From contig CANDGI010000008.1 in the NCBI GenBank assembly GCA_947384285.1, positions 42,834-106,833 on the forward strand: a DNA stretch of 64,000 nucleotides, in the 5' to 3' direction. Positions 1-8,261 of the stretch are shown here, piece after piece. This DNA comes from an uncultured Lachnospiraceae bacterium (lineage in GTDB: Bacteria; Bacillota; Clostridia; Lachnospirales; Lachnospiraceae). The translations under genes and the position numbers were made by a program. The notes below the pieces were generated by a model, which saw only the letters and a list, made by a program, of their open reading frames with translations, was not told the DNA's origin and made no database searches. Within the stretch, counting starts at the first letter, position 1, and every line of letters begins with the position of its first letter.

Positions 1-2
1 AG

Positions 3-1157
3 ATGATAAATGCAGGAACCTATCAGGTATTGTACAAGGTGGAACGTGCAGGATATAAAGATTATCTTGGAACTGCTAAAGTTGTAATCCGAAAAGCAAA
101 ACCAAATCAGCCAGATGATTCTGTTTTTGCTGGGTTAACAGGAACCAGCGGCAGTCTGTTAAGCAATATAGTTCTTCCAGAAAATTTTCTTTGGGAGGAT
201 GCATCTATCAAATTAAAGGAACCAGGGGAACGAACCTTTTACGTTTCCTATGTGCCAGCAGATGCAAGAAATTATGAGACGATTCCCCATATCCCTGTAA
301 AAGTGACAGTGACCTGCCCAGGCCACAGCTTCACTTCCCAAATAACAAAACCGCCAACGAAAACGGAAAAGGGGTTAAAGACATATACCTGCAGCTTATG
401 CGGCTATACTTATGACGAAGAACTTCCTATGCTGGAATCAGGAAACGGCGGAGAAAGCGGAGGAGGAAGCAGTAACACAGACGGAAGCAATGGCACAGAT
501 GAAGGCACCGGAGGAAGTGATAATACAAACGGAAGCACAGAAGAGGATGAAAATACCAATAACAGCAGCAGCCAAAAACCGAACAATCCAAGCACACCCA
601 GAAAGCCTGCAAAAGTTTCTGGTTTAAAGGTAAGCAAAGCAGCCGCCAATTCCCTGAAATTTTCCTGGAAGCCTGTAAAAGGAGCCAAATACCGCTTGGC
701 GCTCTACAAAGGAAATGCTGCAGTTTTCACAACAGACACGAAAACCACTTCCTATACGTGCAAAAAACTTAAAACCGCAGCAGTATACACAGTAAAAGTA
801 ACCTCTTATATAGAAAGCAATGGAAAAAAAGCATACGCTTCTGAAAGCGCTACAATAAAAGCAGCCACAGCGCCAGCCAAGGCAAAGCTTGTCTCCGTAA
901 AGAAAAAAGGAACATCCAAAGCCAAAATCACCTGGAAGAGAACCCCAGGAGCCGATGGCTACGAAGTTTTCATGCGGACAGGAAAAGGCGCCTATAAGAA
1001 AATCAAGACCATCACCAAAGGAAAAACAATCACCTTAACAAAGTCAGCCCTCAAAAAAGGGAAGAGTTACAGTTTCCGCATCCGCGCCTACAAAAAATCC
1101 GGCCGAAGCAAATCCTGCGGAAGCTACAGCAACGCAAAAACTTTAAAGATAAAGTAG
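3..1157 (+). CDS. Secreted fibronectin type III surface protein, C-terminal part (5' end outside window)
   Basis: The reading frame is open from the window edge and begins inside a domain (NAGTYQVLYKVERAGY), so the ATG at position 3 is probably internal. That first segment resembles the end of an MBG/Ig-like surface repeat. A short Cys-containing module follows at about visible residues 105-142, with paired C-x2-C (CSLCGYTYDE). Next is a Gly/Ser/Asn/Glu-rich linker (about 145-200) and two Lys-rich fibronectin type III domains (about 202-290 and 293-384). There is no LPXTG-like motif or C-terminal membrane segment, so it may be released or held by charge. It is probably an extracellular adhesin or carbohydrate-associated protein. 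The domain class is clear; the function is inferred. Confidence 0.7.
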   Translation: MINAGTYQVLYKVERAGYKDYLGTAKVVIRKAKPNQPDDSVFAGLTGTSGSLLSNIVLPENFLWEDASIKLKEPGERTFYVSYVPADARNYETIPHIPVKVTVTCPGHSFTSQITKPPTKTEKGLKTYTCSLCGYTYDEELPMLESGNGGESGGGSSNTDGSNGTDEGTGGSDNTNGSTEEDENTNNSSSQKPNNPSTPRKPAKVSGLKVSKAAANSLKFSWKPVKGAKYRLALYKGNAAVFTTDTKTTSYTCKKLKTAAVYTVKVTSYIESNGKKAYASESATIKAATAPAKAKLVSVKKKGTSKAKITWKRTPGADGYEVFMRTGKGAYKKIKTITKGKTITLTKSALKKGKSYSFRIRAYKKSGRSKSCGSYSNAKTLKIK

Positions 1158-1238
1158 ACAGCAGCATTACACCGAACAACTTATCTTTCCGTCCACATCC
1201 AAAGATAAAGATCATAAAAAAGTTCACACCAAAGCTTG

Positions 1239-1267
1239 TTGACAGAAAAGAAAAGTATAGTTATTAT
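1239..1267 (+). promoter_or_regulatory. Sigma-A promoter of trpS
   Basis: TTGACA at 1239-1244, a 17-bp spacer, and TATTAT at 1262-1267. The trpS ATG is 36 bp downstream with GAGGA at 1289-1293. The leader is too short for a T-box and none of the T-box hallmarks is visible. Confidence 0.75.
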
Positions 1268-1302
1268 GTAGATAATGATAAAAACAGCGAGGAATATTAA
1301 TT

Positions 1303-2385
1303 ATGAGCAAAATTATTTTAACAGGCGACAGGCCCACCGGAAAGCTCCATGTGGGCCACTATGCAGGTTCCCTGCGCCGCAGGGTGGAATTGCAGAATTC
1401 CGGGGAATACGACAAAGTATTTATCATGATAGCAGATGCACAGGCGTTGACGGATAATGCAGATAACCCGGAAAAAGTGCGTCAGAACGTGGTAGAAGTT
1501 GCATTGGATTATATGGCCTGCGGACTTGACCCGGAGAAATCCACATTATTTATCCAGTCCCAGATACCGCAGTTATGTGAGCTGTCCTTTTACTATATGA
1601 ATCTGGTAACCGTATCCAGGCTGCAGCGGAACCCTACGGTCAAAGCTGAGATTCAGATGCGCAATTTTGAAGCAAGCATCCCGGTAGGATTTTTCACCTA
1701 TCCCATCAGCCAGGCAGCGGACATCACTGCATTCAAAGCTACAACAGTTCCGGTAGGGGAAGACCAGCTGCCTATGATCGAGCAGACCAGGGAGATTGTG
1801 CATAAGTTCAATGCCGTCTATGGGGAAACCCTGGTAGAACCCCAGGTATTGCTGCCGGAGAACCAGGCATGTATGCGGCTTCCAGGCACAGACGGAAAAG
1901 CGAAAATGAGCAAGTCCCTGGGAAACTGCATCTATTTGTCCGAGGAGCCGGATGAGATTAAGAAAAAAGTCATGAGTATGTTTACAGACCCCAATCATCT
2001 TCGGGTGGAAGACCCAGGCTCCTTAGAAGGAAATACCGTATTCACCTATCTGGACGCTTTCTGCAAGGACGAGCATTTTGGACGGTATCTGCCGGATTAT
2101 GCGAACCTGGATGAGCTGAAAGCCCATTACCAGCGAGGCGGGCTTGGAGATGTGAAGGTAAAGAAATTCTTAAACAATGTGCTCCAGGAAGCGTTAGAGC
2201 CGATTCGTAACCGCAGGAAGGAGCTTCAGAAGGATATCCCATATATTTATGAAGTATTGAAAAAGGGAAGTGAAGAAGCAGAAAAGACAGCGGCCAAGAC
2301 GTTGGAGGAAGTACGTGATTCCATGAAAATTAATTATTTTGCAGATGAGGAATTAATCCAAGAGCAGGCTGAGAAATTCCGCTAA
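1303..2385 (+). CDS. trpS: Tryptophanyl-tRNA synthetase
   Basis: Class I aminoacyl-tRNA synthetase that charges tRNA-Trp with tryptophan in the cytoplasm. The HIGH-type signature is in [14 protein letters not shown] near the N terminus, and the KMSKS loop is [10 protein letters not shown] near residue 205. The length of 360 residues is normal for bacterial TrpRS (about 330-360). The start is set by GAGGA nine bases upstream and by homology right from the N terminus ([16 protein letters not shown]). It appears to be monocistronic, with its own consensus promoter and a long-stem terminator. It lies between unrelated surface and cell-wall genes, so the context adds no functional information. Confidence 0.97.
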   Translation: MSKIILTGDRPTGKLHVGHYAGSLRRRVELQNSGEYDKVFIMIADAQALTDNADNPEKVRQNVVEVALDYMACGLDPEKSTLFIQSQIPQLCELSFYYMNLVTVSRLQRNPTVKAEIQMRNFEASIPVGFFTYPISQAADITAFKATTVPVGEDQLPMIEQTREIVHKFNAVYGETLVEPQVLLPENQACMRLPGTDGKAKMSKSLGNCIYLSEEPDEIKKKVMSMFTDPNHLRVEDPGSLEGNTVFTYLDAFCKDEHFGRYLPDYANLDELKAHYQRGGLGDVKVKKFLNNVLQEALEPIRNRRKELQKDIPYIYEVLKKGSEEAEKTAAKTLEEVRDSMKINYFADEELIQEQAEKFR

Positions 2386-2391
2386 GGTGAA

Positions 2392-2496
2392 GAGGCTGTC
2401 GGGAAATGTAATTAATCACAATATATAGCTGTGCCGCTGAAAGTATCATAGCATATGTTGAGGATGATCTATCGTTTCCCGACAGTCTCATTTTTT
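2392..2496 (+). terminator. Long-loop terminator of trpS; repeat family 2, copy 1
   Basis: A 17-bp stem (2392-2408 with 2473-2489, two G-U pairs) encloses about 64 nt and is followed by TTTTTT at 2491-2496. The interior carries an inner arm pair around CAATATAT and ATATGTTG. Related sequence occurs after rnfB (22591-22667) and after feoB (43815-43915), so this is a dispersed element as well as a terminator. Confidence 0.7.
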
Positions 2497-2584
2497 ATTC
2501 AGATTTTGTAAAAAGAAGAATTTTCTTGATAAGAGAACCATATAGCAAGCATTTGAGAGACGAAGAAAAATTGTTTGTATGCCG

Positions 2585-2631
2585 ATCAGATATAGATATC
2601 CGGGAAGGAAGTCTATATCTGATATTTTTTT
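2585..2631 (+). terminator. Rho-independent terminator upstream of the carboxypeptidase gene
   Basis: A 12-bp A/T-rich stem (arms near 2586-2597 and 2612-2623) is followed by a run of T. It lies about 90 bp past the trpS terminator, so it ends either a short unannotated transcript from 2497-2584 or read-through. A TATAAT at 2634-2639 directly after it may be the -10 of the next gene, but no -35 is evident. Confidence 0.6.
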
Positions 2632-2678
2632 CATATAATAGAGGAAAATACAGCTGGAAATATGAAAGAATGTAAAAT

Positions 2679-4190
2679 ATGAAGAAATTTAGCAGCCAGA
2701 AAAAATCAGGGATTTCCTCAAGAAAAGTTATGTCAAAAAAAGAAAAAAGAAAGAAATATGCCGCAATCCTGTGGATTTCCTTGCTATTAGCGGCAGAATT
2801 CAGCCTAAAATGCCAGAGCCAGGGAATAGCAGGAATTTTTAACGAGACAGTGCAGGCGCAGGAGATGCCAGCCAGACAGGAGACAGCCAAAGCGCAAGAG
2901 ATACCGGCCAGGCTGGAAACAGACCAGGCGCAGGAAAACCAATCAGAGCAGCAGACGGCTCAAGCGCAGGAGACGCCTGCTGGACAGGAGGAAGCCAAAG
3001 CCCAGGAAAGCCAGCCAGAACAGGAAACTGTGCAGCAGACGGCAGCCATGGATTCTGGCTCTGCGGATTTCAGCCTGTATGCCAAGTCGGCAGTCCTGAT
3101 GGATGCAGCCAGCGGCAGGGTGCTCTACGAAAAGAACGGATATGAACATATGCCCAATGCCAGCACCACCAAAATTATGACCTGTATCCTCGCTTTGGAA
3201 GAAGGAAATTTAGAGGACGAGGTAAAGGTCAGCAGTTATGCCTCTTCCATGCCCCAGGTGCGCTTGGGAATGAGCACGGACGACACCTTCCGGTTAAAAG
3301 ACTTGTTATATTCCCTGATGCTGGAATCCCACAATGATTCCGCAGTAGCAATTGCAGAACACATCGGCGGAACGGTGGAAGGGTTTGCAGAAAAAATGAA
3401 CCAGAAAGCCAAAGAACTTGGCTGCAAGGATACCTATTTCATTACCCCAAACGGGCTGGATAAAAGCGACGAGAGAGGGGTGCACGGAACCACAGCGGAG
3501 GATTTAGCGAAAATCATGAGCTACTGCATCCAGAATGAGACATTCCTGGATATCACCCAGACGCCCAGCTGCCAGTTTACCAATCTGGCAGGGACAAAAC
3601 ATTATAGCTGCAATAACCACAATGCATTTCTGCAGATGATGGAGGGGGCGCTGTCTGGGAAGACAGGATTTACCGGAAATGCAGGATACTGCTATGTGGG
3701 AGCGCTGCGCAGGGACGACCGCACCTTTATCGTAGCCCTTTTAGCCTGCGGATGGCCCAACAACAAAACATATAAATGGTCGGATACCAAAGCCTTGATG
3801 AATTACGGCTTGGAAAATTACCATTGCGAGGATGTGTACGAATATGACCGGGAGTTCGCCCCGGTAAAGGTGGATCAGGCAGAGCCGGAAAATGGAAGGC
3901 TTTACCAGGAGGTAACGATTCCCCTGAATATAAAAGAAGAAAAAATCCGGGTATTGAAACGGACGGATGAGGAGGTGCGGACCATCTATGAAATCCCGGA
4001 GCGTGTGCAGGCTCCCGTCAAAAAGGGGCAGCAGCTTGGGAAAGTAACATACTATCTGGGAGAGCGGCAGATTGCCCAGGTTCCGGTATATGCCGCTAAA
4101 TCTGCAAAGGAGCTTAAGCCTTCCTGGTATAAAGAGTATCTTTTAAAGCTGTTTTTTATGGAAAAAGAACTGAATTTTCAGGAAGGATAA
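2679..4190 (+). CDS. D-alanyl-D-alanine carboxypeptidase (peptidase S11, DacA/DacF type)
   Basis: Low-molecular-weight penicillin-binding protein that trims the terminal D-Ala from peptidoglycan stem peptides outside the membrane. The three active-site motifs are present: SxxK as STTK in NASTTKIMT, SxN as SHN, and KTG as SGKTGFTGNAG. The N terminus is basic, then a hydrophobic export segment (YAAILWISLLLAAEF) leads into a Gln/Glu/Ala-rich linker of five 12-residue repeats (residues about 60-119). The catalytic domain and a C-terminal beta domain follow. The start is uncertain: the ATG at 2679 has a weak ribosome site and overlaps the stop of a possible 6-codon upstream reading frame (2662-2682). 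The ATG at 2730 is the alternative. Confidence 0.92.
   Translation: MKKFSSQKKSGISSRKVMSKKEKRKKYAAILWISLLLAAEFSLKCQSQGIAGIFNETVQAQEMPARQETAKAQEIPARLETDQAQENQSEQQTAQAQETPAGQEEAKAQESQPEQETVQQTAAMDSGSADFSLYAKSAVLMDAASGRVLYEKNGYEHMPNASTTKIMTCILALEEGNLEDEVKVSSYASSMPQVRLGMSTDDTFRLKDLLYSLMLESHNDSAVAIAEHIGGTVEGFAEKMNQKAKELGCKDTYFITPNGLDKSDERGVHGTTAEDLAKIMSYCIQNETFLDITQTPSCQFTNLAGTKHYSCNNHNAFLQMMEGALSGKTGFTGNAGYCYVGALRRDDRTFIVALLACGWPNNKTYKWSDTKALMNYGLENYHCEDVYEYDREFAPVKVDQAEPENGRLYQEVTIPLNIKEEKIRVLKRTDEEVRTIYEIPERVQAPVKKGQQLGKVTYYLGERQIAQVPVYAAKSAKELKPSWYKEYLLKLFFMEKELNFQEG
2856..3035 (+). repeat. Five tandem 36-bp units coding the 12-residue linker repeat
   Basis: The translated units all begin AQE (AQEMPARQETAK, AQEIPARLETDQ, AQENQSEQQTAQ, AQETPAGQEEAK, AQESQPEQETVQ). 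They form a flexible, charged spacer between the membrane segment and the catalytic domain. The unit number is likely to vary between strains through slippage. Confidence 0.85.
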
Positions 4191-4273
4191 GGAAAAGAAG
4201 TGAAAAGATACCATTAGGAACGGCTCCAGATGATGGATTGGTGAAATTTTTAACAAATTTCTGGAAATAGCTA

Positions 4274-4302
4274 TTGAAAATTTCCGTCAAAAGGGATACA
4301 AT
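4274..4302 (+). promoter_or_regulatory. Promoter of the Na+ decarboxylase cluster
   Basis: TTGAAA at 4274-4279, a 17-bp spacer, and TACAAT at 4297-4302. The first gene starts at 4358 behind GGAGG. No stronger promoter is seen before 8262. Confidence 0.7.
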
Positions 4303-4357
4303 TACAATCGGAAGAGAATTTTGTAAAATTATAAAATACATTATGGAGGTTTAAGTA

Positions 4358-5791
4358 ATGAGTAATTCTACCAACTCAGCAAGACAGAGAATTTCCAGTC
4401 TTCTTGACGAGCAGAGCTTTATGGAAATCGGTTCTCTGGTAACTGCAAGAAACACAGATTTTGACTTAAGTCAGTCTGACACTCCATCGGATGGGGTCAT
4501 CACAGGATATGGCTTGATTGATGGCAATCTGGTGTATGTGTACAGCCAGGATGCTTCCGTGCTAAATGGAACCATCGGTGAAATGCACAGTAAAAAGGTT
4601 ACTGCAATTTATAAAATGGCAGTAAAGATGGGTGCGCCTGTGATTGGATTGATTGACTGTGGGGGAATGCGCCTTCAGGAATCCGTTGATGCATTGAATG
4701 GGTTTGGTGAGATTTATGCAGCCCAGGCAGCAGCCAGCGGCGTAGTACCGCAGATTTCTGCAGTTTTCGGCAATTGCGGCGGCGGACTCTCTGTGATTCC
4801 GGCATTAAGTGATTTTGCCTTTGTAGAAAAAGAGAAGGGAAGGGTTTTTGTAAATTCCCCAAATGCAATTAAAGGCAATCACGTATCCAAATGCGATACG
4901 GCATGTGCAGAGTACCAGGAAAGCAACAATGGAAGCATTGACGGTGCGGGGACTGCCCAGGAGATTTTCTCAGCAATCCGTGAACTGGTATGCACTTTGC
5001 CTGGCAATAATGCAGAATGCGGACGGGAAGAGGAGTGCACGGATGATTTGAACCGTGTATGTGAGAACCTTTCTGGATGCAGGGAAGATACCCGTCTGAT
5101 ATTGACCCATATTTCAGACAGCAATGCATTTTTTGAGACAAAGAAGAATTATGCAAGGAATATGGTAACAGGATTTATCAAATTAAATGGAAGAACCATC
5201 GGCGCTGTGGCAAATGCTTCCGCCGTTTATGATGAAAACGGCGAGAAAGCAGAGAGCTTCGACAAGGCTTTGACGGTAAGAGGATGCAATAAAGCGGCAG
5301 AATTTATCAATTTCTGCGATGCATTTGACATTCCGGTGCTTTCCTTGACAAATGTGGAGGGATTTGCAGCAGCCGAGTGTTCTGAGCGGAACCTTGCAAA
5401 GGCAATGGCAAGGATGACGGCGGCATTTGCAGGGGCAACGGTTCCTAAGGTAAATATTATTATCGGCAACGCATACGGCAGCGCATATGTCATGATGAAC
5501 AGCAAATCCATCGGAGCAGATCTTGTGTATGCCTGGGAAGGAAGCAAGGTAGGCATGATGGATGCCGGCCTGGCAGTGAAGATTATGTATGACGGAAAAC
5601 CTGCAGATGTCATTGCAGAGAAGAAGAAAGCATACGAAGCATTGCAGTCTTCCGTAGAGACAGCAGCAAGGCGCGGACAGGTTGACCTGATTATTGCGCC
5701 AGATGATACCAGGAAATACGCTGTGGCAGCATTTGAAATGCTCTATACCAAAGGAACAGGCGAACCGGTGAGAAAACATGTGGCAAAGTAG
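4358..5791 (+). CDS. mmdA: Carboxyltransferase subunit, methylmalonyl-CoA decarboxylase alpha / transcarboxylase 12S type
   Basis: Member of the crotonase-fold acyl-CoA carboxyltransferase family (MmdA, PccB, transcarboxylase 12S). It moves a carboxyl group between an acyl-CoA such as methylmalonyl-CoA and biotin on the carrier protein. Two homologous halves are visible. The N half has the oxyanion-type glycines (FGNCGGGLSVIP) near residue 145, and the C half has IIIGNAYGSAYVMMNSKSIG near residue 370. At 477 residues it is slightly shorter than typical MmdA (about 510). It begins behind GGAGG and is followed by gamma-like, biotin carrier, beta and 5S-like genes. The exact acyl-CoA substrate cannot be read from sequence. 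Confidence 0.85.
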   Translation: MSNSTNSARQRISSLLDEQSFMEIGSLVTARNTDFDLSQSDTPSDGVITGYGLIDGNLVYVYSQDASVLNGTIGEMHSKKVTAIYKMAVKMGAPVIGLIDCGGMRLQESVDALNGFGEIYAAQAAASGVVPQISAVFGNCGGGLSVIPALSDFAFVEKEKGRVFVNSPNAIKGNHVSKCDTACAEYQESNNGSIDGAGTAQEIFSAIRELVCTLPGNNAECGREEECTDDLNRVCENLSGCREDTRLILTHISDSNAFFETKKNYARNMVTGFIKLNGRTIGAVANASAVYDENGEKAESFDKALTVRGCNKAAEFINFCDAFDIPVLSLTNVEGFAAAECSERNLAKAMARMTAAFAGATVPKVNIIIGNAYGSAYVMMNSKSIGADLVYAWEGSKVGMMDAGLAVKIMYDGKPADVIAEKKKAYEALQSSVETAARRGQVDLIIAPDDTRKYAVAAFEMLYTKGTGEPVRKHVAK

Positions 5792-5804
5792 GAAGGTGAA
5801 GTTT

Positions 5805-6524
5805 ATGAAGAAAAAGATATTGCTGATTCTGAGTATGTGCCTGATCGTGCTTGGATTGACAGCATGTGGAGAAGATCCCACCAAGGTTGATTACAATGGC
5901 TTCACCTATGATCAGCTGAAAGGCGCCTGTGAGAATACGGTAAGTACTTTGCAGGCTATGTCAGAATCAGAGAAAGCAGCATATATGGCTTCTGGAGATG
6001 AGATGCTGGAGCATTTGGTCAGCCGTTGGGAGGAAGCGCAGGAAGGCGTTGGAGAATACAAGGAATTAGGTGAGTTTACCGTTACAAAATCCGGCAAGAC
6101 TTTAACCTGCGAACAGGAGATTATTTATGAAAACCGTCCGGTTATTTTGACGTATGTGTACACATACCACAATATGCAGTTGGAGGACATTACCGTAGAC
6201 CAGGTGCAGACCCTTGGGGAGAAAATGACAAATGCAGCATTGAATACCCTGATGGGAATGGGTGTAGTGTTCGCAGTATTGATTTTAATCAGCTTGATTA
6301 TCAGCTGTTTTAAATTCCTTTCCCGTTTTGAGAATAAGGCAATCGAACAAAAGAAAGCCCCGGCAGCGAAAGAGCCGGCAGCTTTGGTTCCGCCGGCAGT
6401 GGAAGAGGCAATTTCGCAGCAGGATGATTTGGAACTGGCAGCAGTGATTGCAGCGGCAATCGCAGCGTCTACCGGAACTTCTACAGACGATTTTGTAGTA
6501 CGTTCCATCAAAAGAAGATTTTAA
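5805..6524 (+). CDS. oadG: OadG-like gamma subunit with an N-terminal lipoprotein domain
   Basis: Accessory membrane subunit of the Na+-translocating decarboxylase. The ATG at 5805 is preferred because it follows GGAAGGTGAAG and opens a lipoprotein signal peptide with lipobox LTAC. A soluble extracytoplasmic part (about residues 22-145) comes next. A single membrane span follows (GMGVVFAVLILISLIISCF), then a Pro/Ala/Glu-rich cytoplasmic tail ending in the conserved-looking FVVRSIKRRF. Classical OadG is about 80-130 residues without the outer domain; this protein has 239. In known systems the gamma subunit anchors the alpha subunit to the beta pump. The role of the extra domain is unknown. Confidence 0.75.
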   Translation: MKKKILLILSMCLIVLGLTACGEDPTKVDYNGFTYDQLKGACENTVSTLQAMSESEKAAYMASGDEMLEHLVSRWEEAQEGVGEYKELGEFTVTKSGKTLTCEQEIIYENRPVILTYVYTYHNMQLEDITVDQVQTLGEKMTNAALNTLMGMGVVFAVLILISLIISCFKFLSRFENKAIEQKKAPAAKEPAALVPPAVEEAISQQDDLELAAVIAAAIAASTGTSTDDFVVRSIKRRF

Positions 6525-6548
6525 TTGTAAATTCAGGAGGAAGCGAAA

Positions 6549-6929
6549 ATGAAAAGTTATACAATTACTGTTAATGGAAACGTTTATGATGTTACTGTAG
6601 AAGAAAACGGGGCAGGCGCAGCAGCTCCAGCAGCGGCTCCCAGAAAGGCAGCAGCTCCTGTGGCAGCCCCGGCAGCTCCAGCAGCTCCCGCGCAAGCAGC
6701 AGGCGGCGCAGGAAATGTTAAGATTGAGGCGGGCGCAGCAGGAAAGGTATTCAGCATTGACAGCAAGCCAGGAGATGCGTTAAAGCGCGGCGATACCGTT
6801 CTGGTATTGGAAGTTATGAAGATGGAGACGCCTGTTGTTGCACCGGAAGACGGAACAGTGGCAACCATTGATGTGGCTGTTGGACAGGCTGTAGAAGCAG
6901 GCGCATTGTTGGCAACTTTAAACAACTAA
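6549..6929 (+). CDS. Biotin carboxyl carrier protein (MmdC / 1.3S type)
   Basis: Small mobile carrier with the biotinylation motif VMKMET near residue 95, where the lysine between the two methionines is the biotin site. It has a short N-terminal beta segment (MKSYTITVNGNVYDVTVEE), an Ala/Pro-rich swinging linker (about residues 22-55) and a C-terminal biotinyl domain. It shuttles CO2 between the carboxyltransferase subunits and the membrane pump. The ribosome site is AGGAGG, and the gene is 24 bp after the gamma-like gene. It is the only biotinyl domain in the cluster, because the 5S-like subunit at 8262 lacks one. Both transferases therefore presumably share it. Confidence 0.93.
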   Translation: MKSYTITVNGNVYDVTVEENGAGAAAPAAAPRKAAAPVAAPAAPAAPAQAAGGAGNVKIEAGAAGKVFSIDSKPGDALKRGDTVLVLEVMKMETPVVAPEDGTVATIDVAVGQAVEAGALLATLNN

Positions 6930-6947
6930 TTAATTTGGAGGTAAAAT

Positions 6948-8096
6948 ATGAGTTACGTAGGAGAAACTTTATCAAACCTCCTGCACCAGACTGCATTCTT
7001 TAGCTTGACCTGGGGAAATTATGTCATGATTCTGGTGGCGTTTGTGTTTCTTTTCCTTGCAATTAAGAAAGGATTTGAGCCTCTGCTGCTGGTTCCGATT
7101 GCGTTTGGTATGTTACTGGTAAATATTTATCCGGACATAATTGCTTCGCCGGAAGAGACCAGCAATGGCGTAGGTGGTTTACTTTATTATTTCTATTCAC
7201 TGGATGAATGGTCTATCCTTCCCTCTTTGATTTTTATGGGGGTAGGGGCTATGACAGACTTTGGTCCTTTGATTGCGAATCCAATCAGCTTTTTGCTTGG
7301 CGCCGCAGCCCAGTTCGGTATTTTTGGCGCATATTTCATGGCGATTCTGTTAGGGTTCAATGATAAGGCAGCAGCTGCTGTATCCATTATCGGAGGGGCA
7401 GACGGCCCGACTTCTATTTTCCTTGCAGGGAAGCTGGGGCAGACAGGGCTTATGGGACCCATTGCTGTGGCGGCATATTCCTATATGGCTTTAGTGCCCA
7501 TTATCCAGCCGCCGATTATGAAATTATTTACCACAAAAGAGGAACGCGCCATTAAGATGCAGAACTTAAGGCCGGTATCCAAGCTGGAGAAGATTTTATT
7601 CCCGATTGTTGTTACTGCAGTGGTATGTATTATCCTTCCTACCACAGCTCCTTTGGTAGGTATGCTGATGTTAGGAAACTTGTTCCGTGAGTCCGGCGTG
7701 GTTCGCCAGTTATCAGAGACAGCATCCAATGCGATGATGTATATCGTAGTTATTCTGCTGGGAACCTCGGTAGGGGCAACTACCAGCGCAGAAGCATTTT
7801 TGAATATCACTACACTAAAGATTGTAGCTCTTGGCCTGATTGCATTTATGTTTGGTACCGCAGCAGGAGTTCTCTTTGGAAAAGCTTTGTGTAAGATTAC
7901 TGGCGGTAAAATCAATCCGCTTATTGGTTCTGCCGGAGTGTCCGCAGTACCTATGGCAGCCCGTGTATCCCAGAAGGTAGGTGCAGAGGAAGATCCTACC
8001 AACTTCCTGTTGATGCATGCAATGGGTCCCAATGTTGCCGGAGTTATCGGTACAGCAGTAGCAGCCGGAGTATTTATGGCAATCTTTGGTATATAG
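6948..8096 (+). CDS. oadB: Na+-translocating decarboxylase beta subunit
   Basis: Integral membrane pump (OadB/MmdB/GcdB family) that decarboxylates carboxybiotin and exports Na+. It has about ten hydrophobic spans in 382 residues. Family-typical loops are visible, including FGPLIANP near residue 107 and the conserved NNxG/GGADGPT-type region as [18 protein letters not shown] near residue 150. The C-terminal [16 protein letters not shown] motif carries residues implicated in Na+ binding in this family. It starts behind TTGGAGG, 18 bp after the carrier gene. It couples the decarboxylase cluster to the same ion pool as the Rnf complex if that complex is Na+-dependent. Confidence 0.95.
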   Translation: MSYVGETLSNLLHQTAFFSLTWGNYVMILVAFVFLFLAIKKGFEPLLLVPIAFGMLLVNIYPDIIASPEETSNGVGGLLYYFYSLDEWSILPSLIFMGVGAMTDFGPLIANPISFLLGAAAQFGIFGAYFMAILLGFNDKAAAAVSIIGGADGPTSIFLAGKLGQTGLMGPIAVAAYSYMALVPIIQPPIMKLFTTKEERAIKMQNLRPVSKLEKILFPIVVTAVVCIILPTTAPLVGMLMLGNLFRESGVVRQLSETASNAMMYIVVILLGTSVGATTSAEAFLNITTLKIVALGLIAFMFGTAAGVLFGKALCKITGGKINPLIGSAGVSAVPMAARVSQKVGAEEDPTNFLLMHAMGPNVAGVIGTAVAAGVFMAIFGI

Positions 8097-8261
8097 GAAT
8101 AACCTGTGTCATCTGTACAGGTTAGTTATGCACAGTTCCTAAGATTCGGACAATGATTCAGAATGGACTGGAACAGTTGCATTTTGCAGCTCCATGAGAT
8201 TTGGAGCATTGGATAACAGAATGTAAGAGGCCGAAAGACGGCAGAATGAGAGGAATAAATC

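Noticed and set aside
1158-1302. Searched for a T-box riboswitch before trpS
   Set aside because: Only 145 bp separate the genes, the promoter is close to the start, and no T-box sequence or antiterminator is visible.
2495-2890. Minus-strand frame with hydrophobic residues opposite the carboxypeptidase start
   Set aside because: It overlaps the signal segment of the real gene and two terminators; no ribosome site, and hydrophobicity is expected opposite A-rich coding DNA.
5183-5884. Long minus-strand open frame opposite the MmdA-like gene
   Set aside because: It lies antisense to a clear conserved gene, is rich in Cys/His in a way typical of shadow frames, and has no ribosome site.
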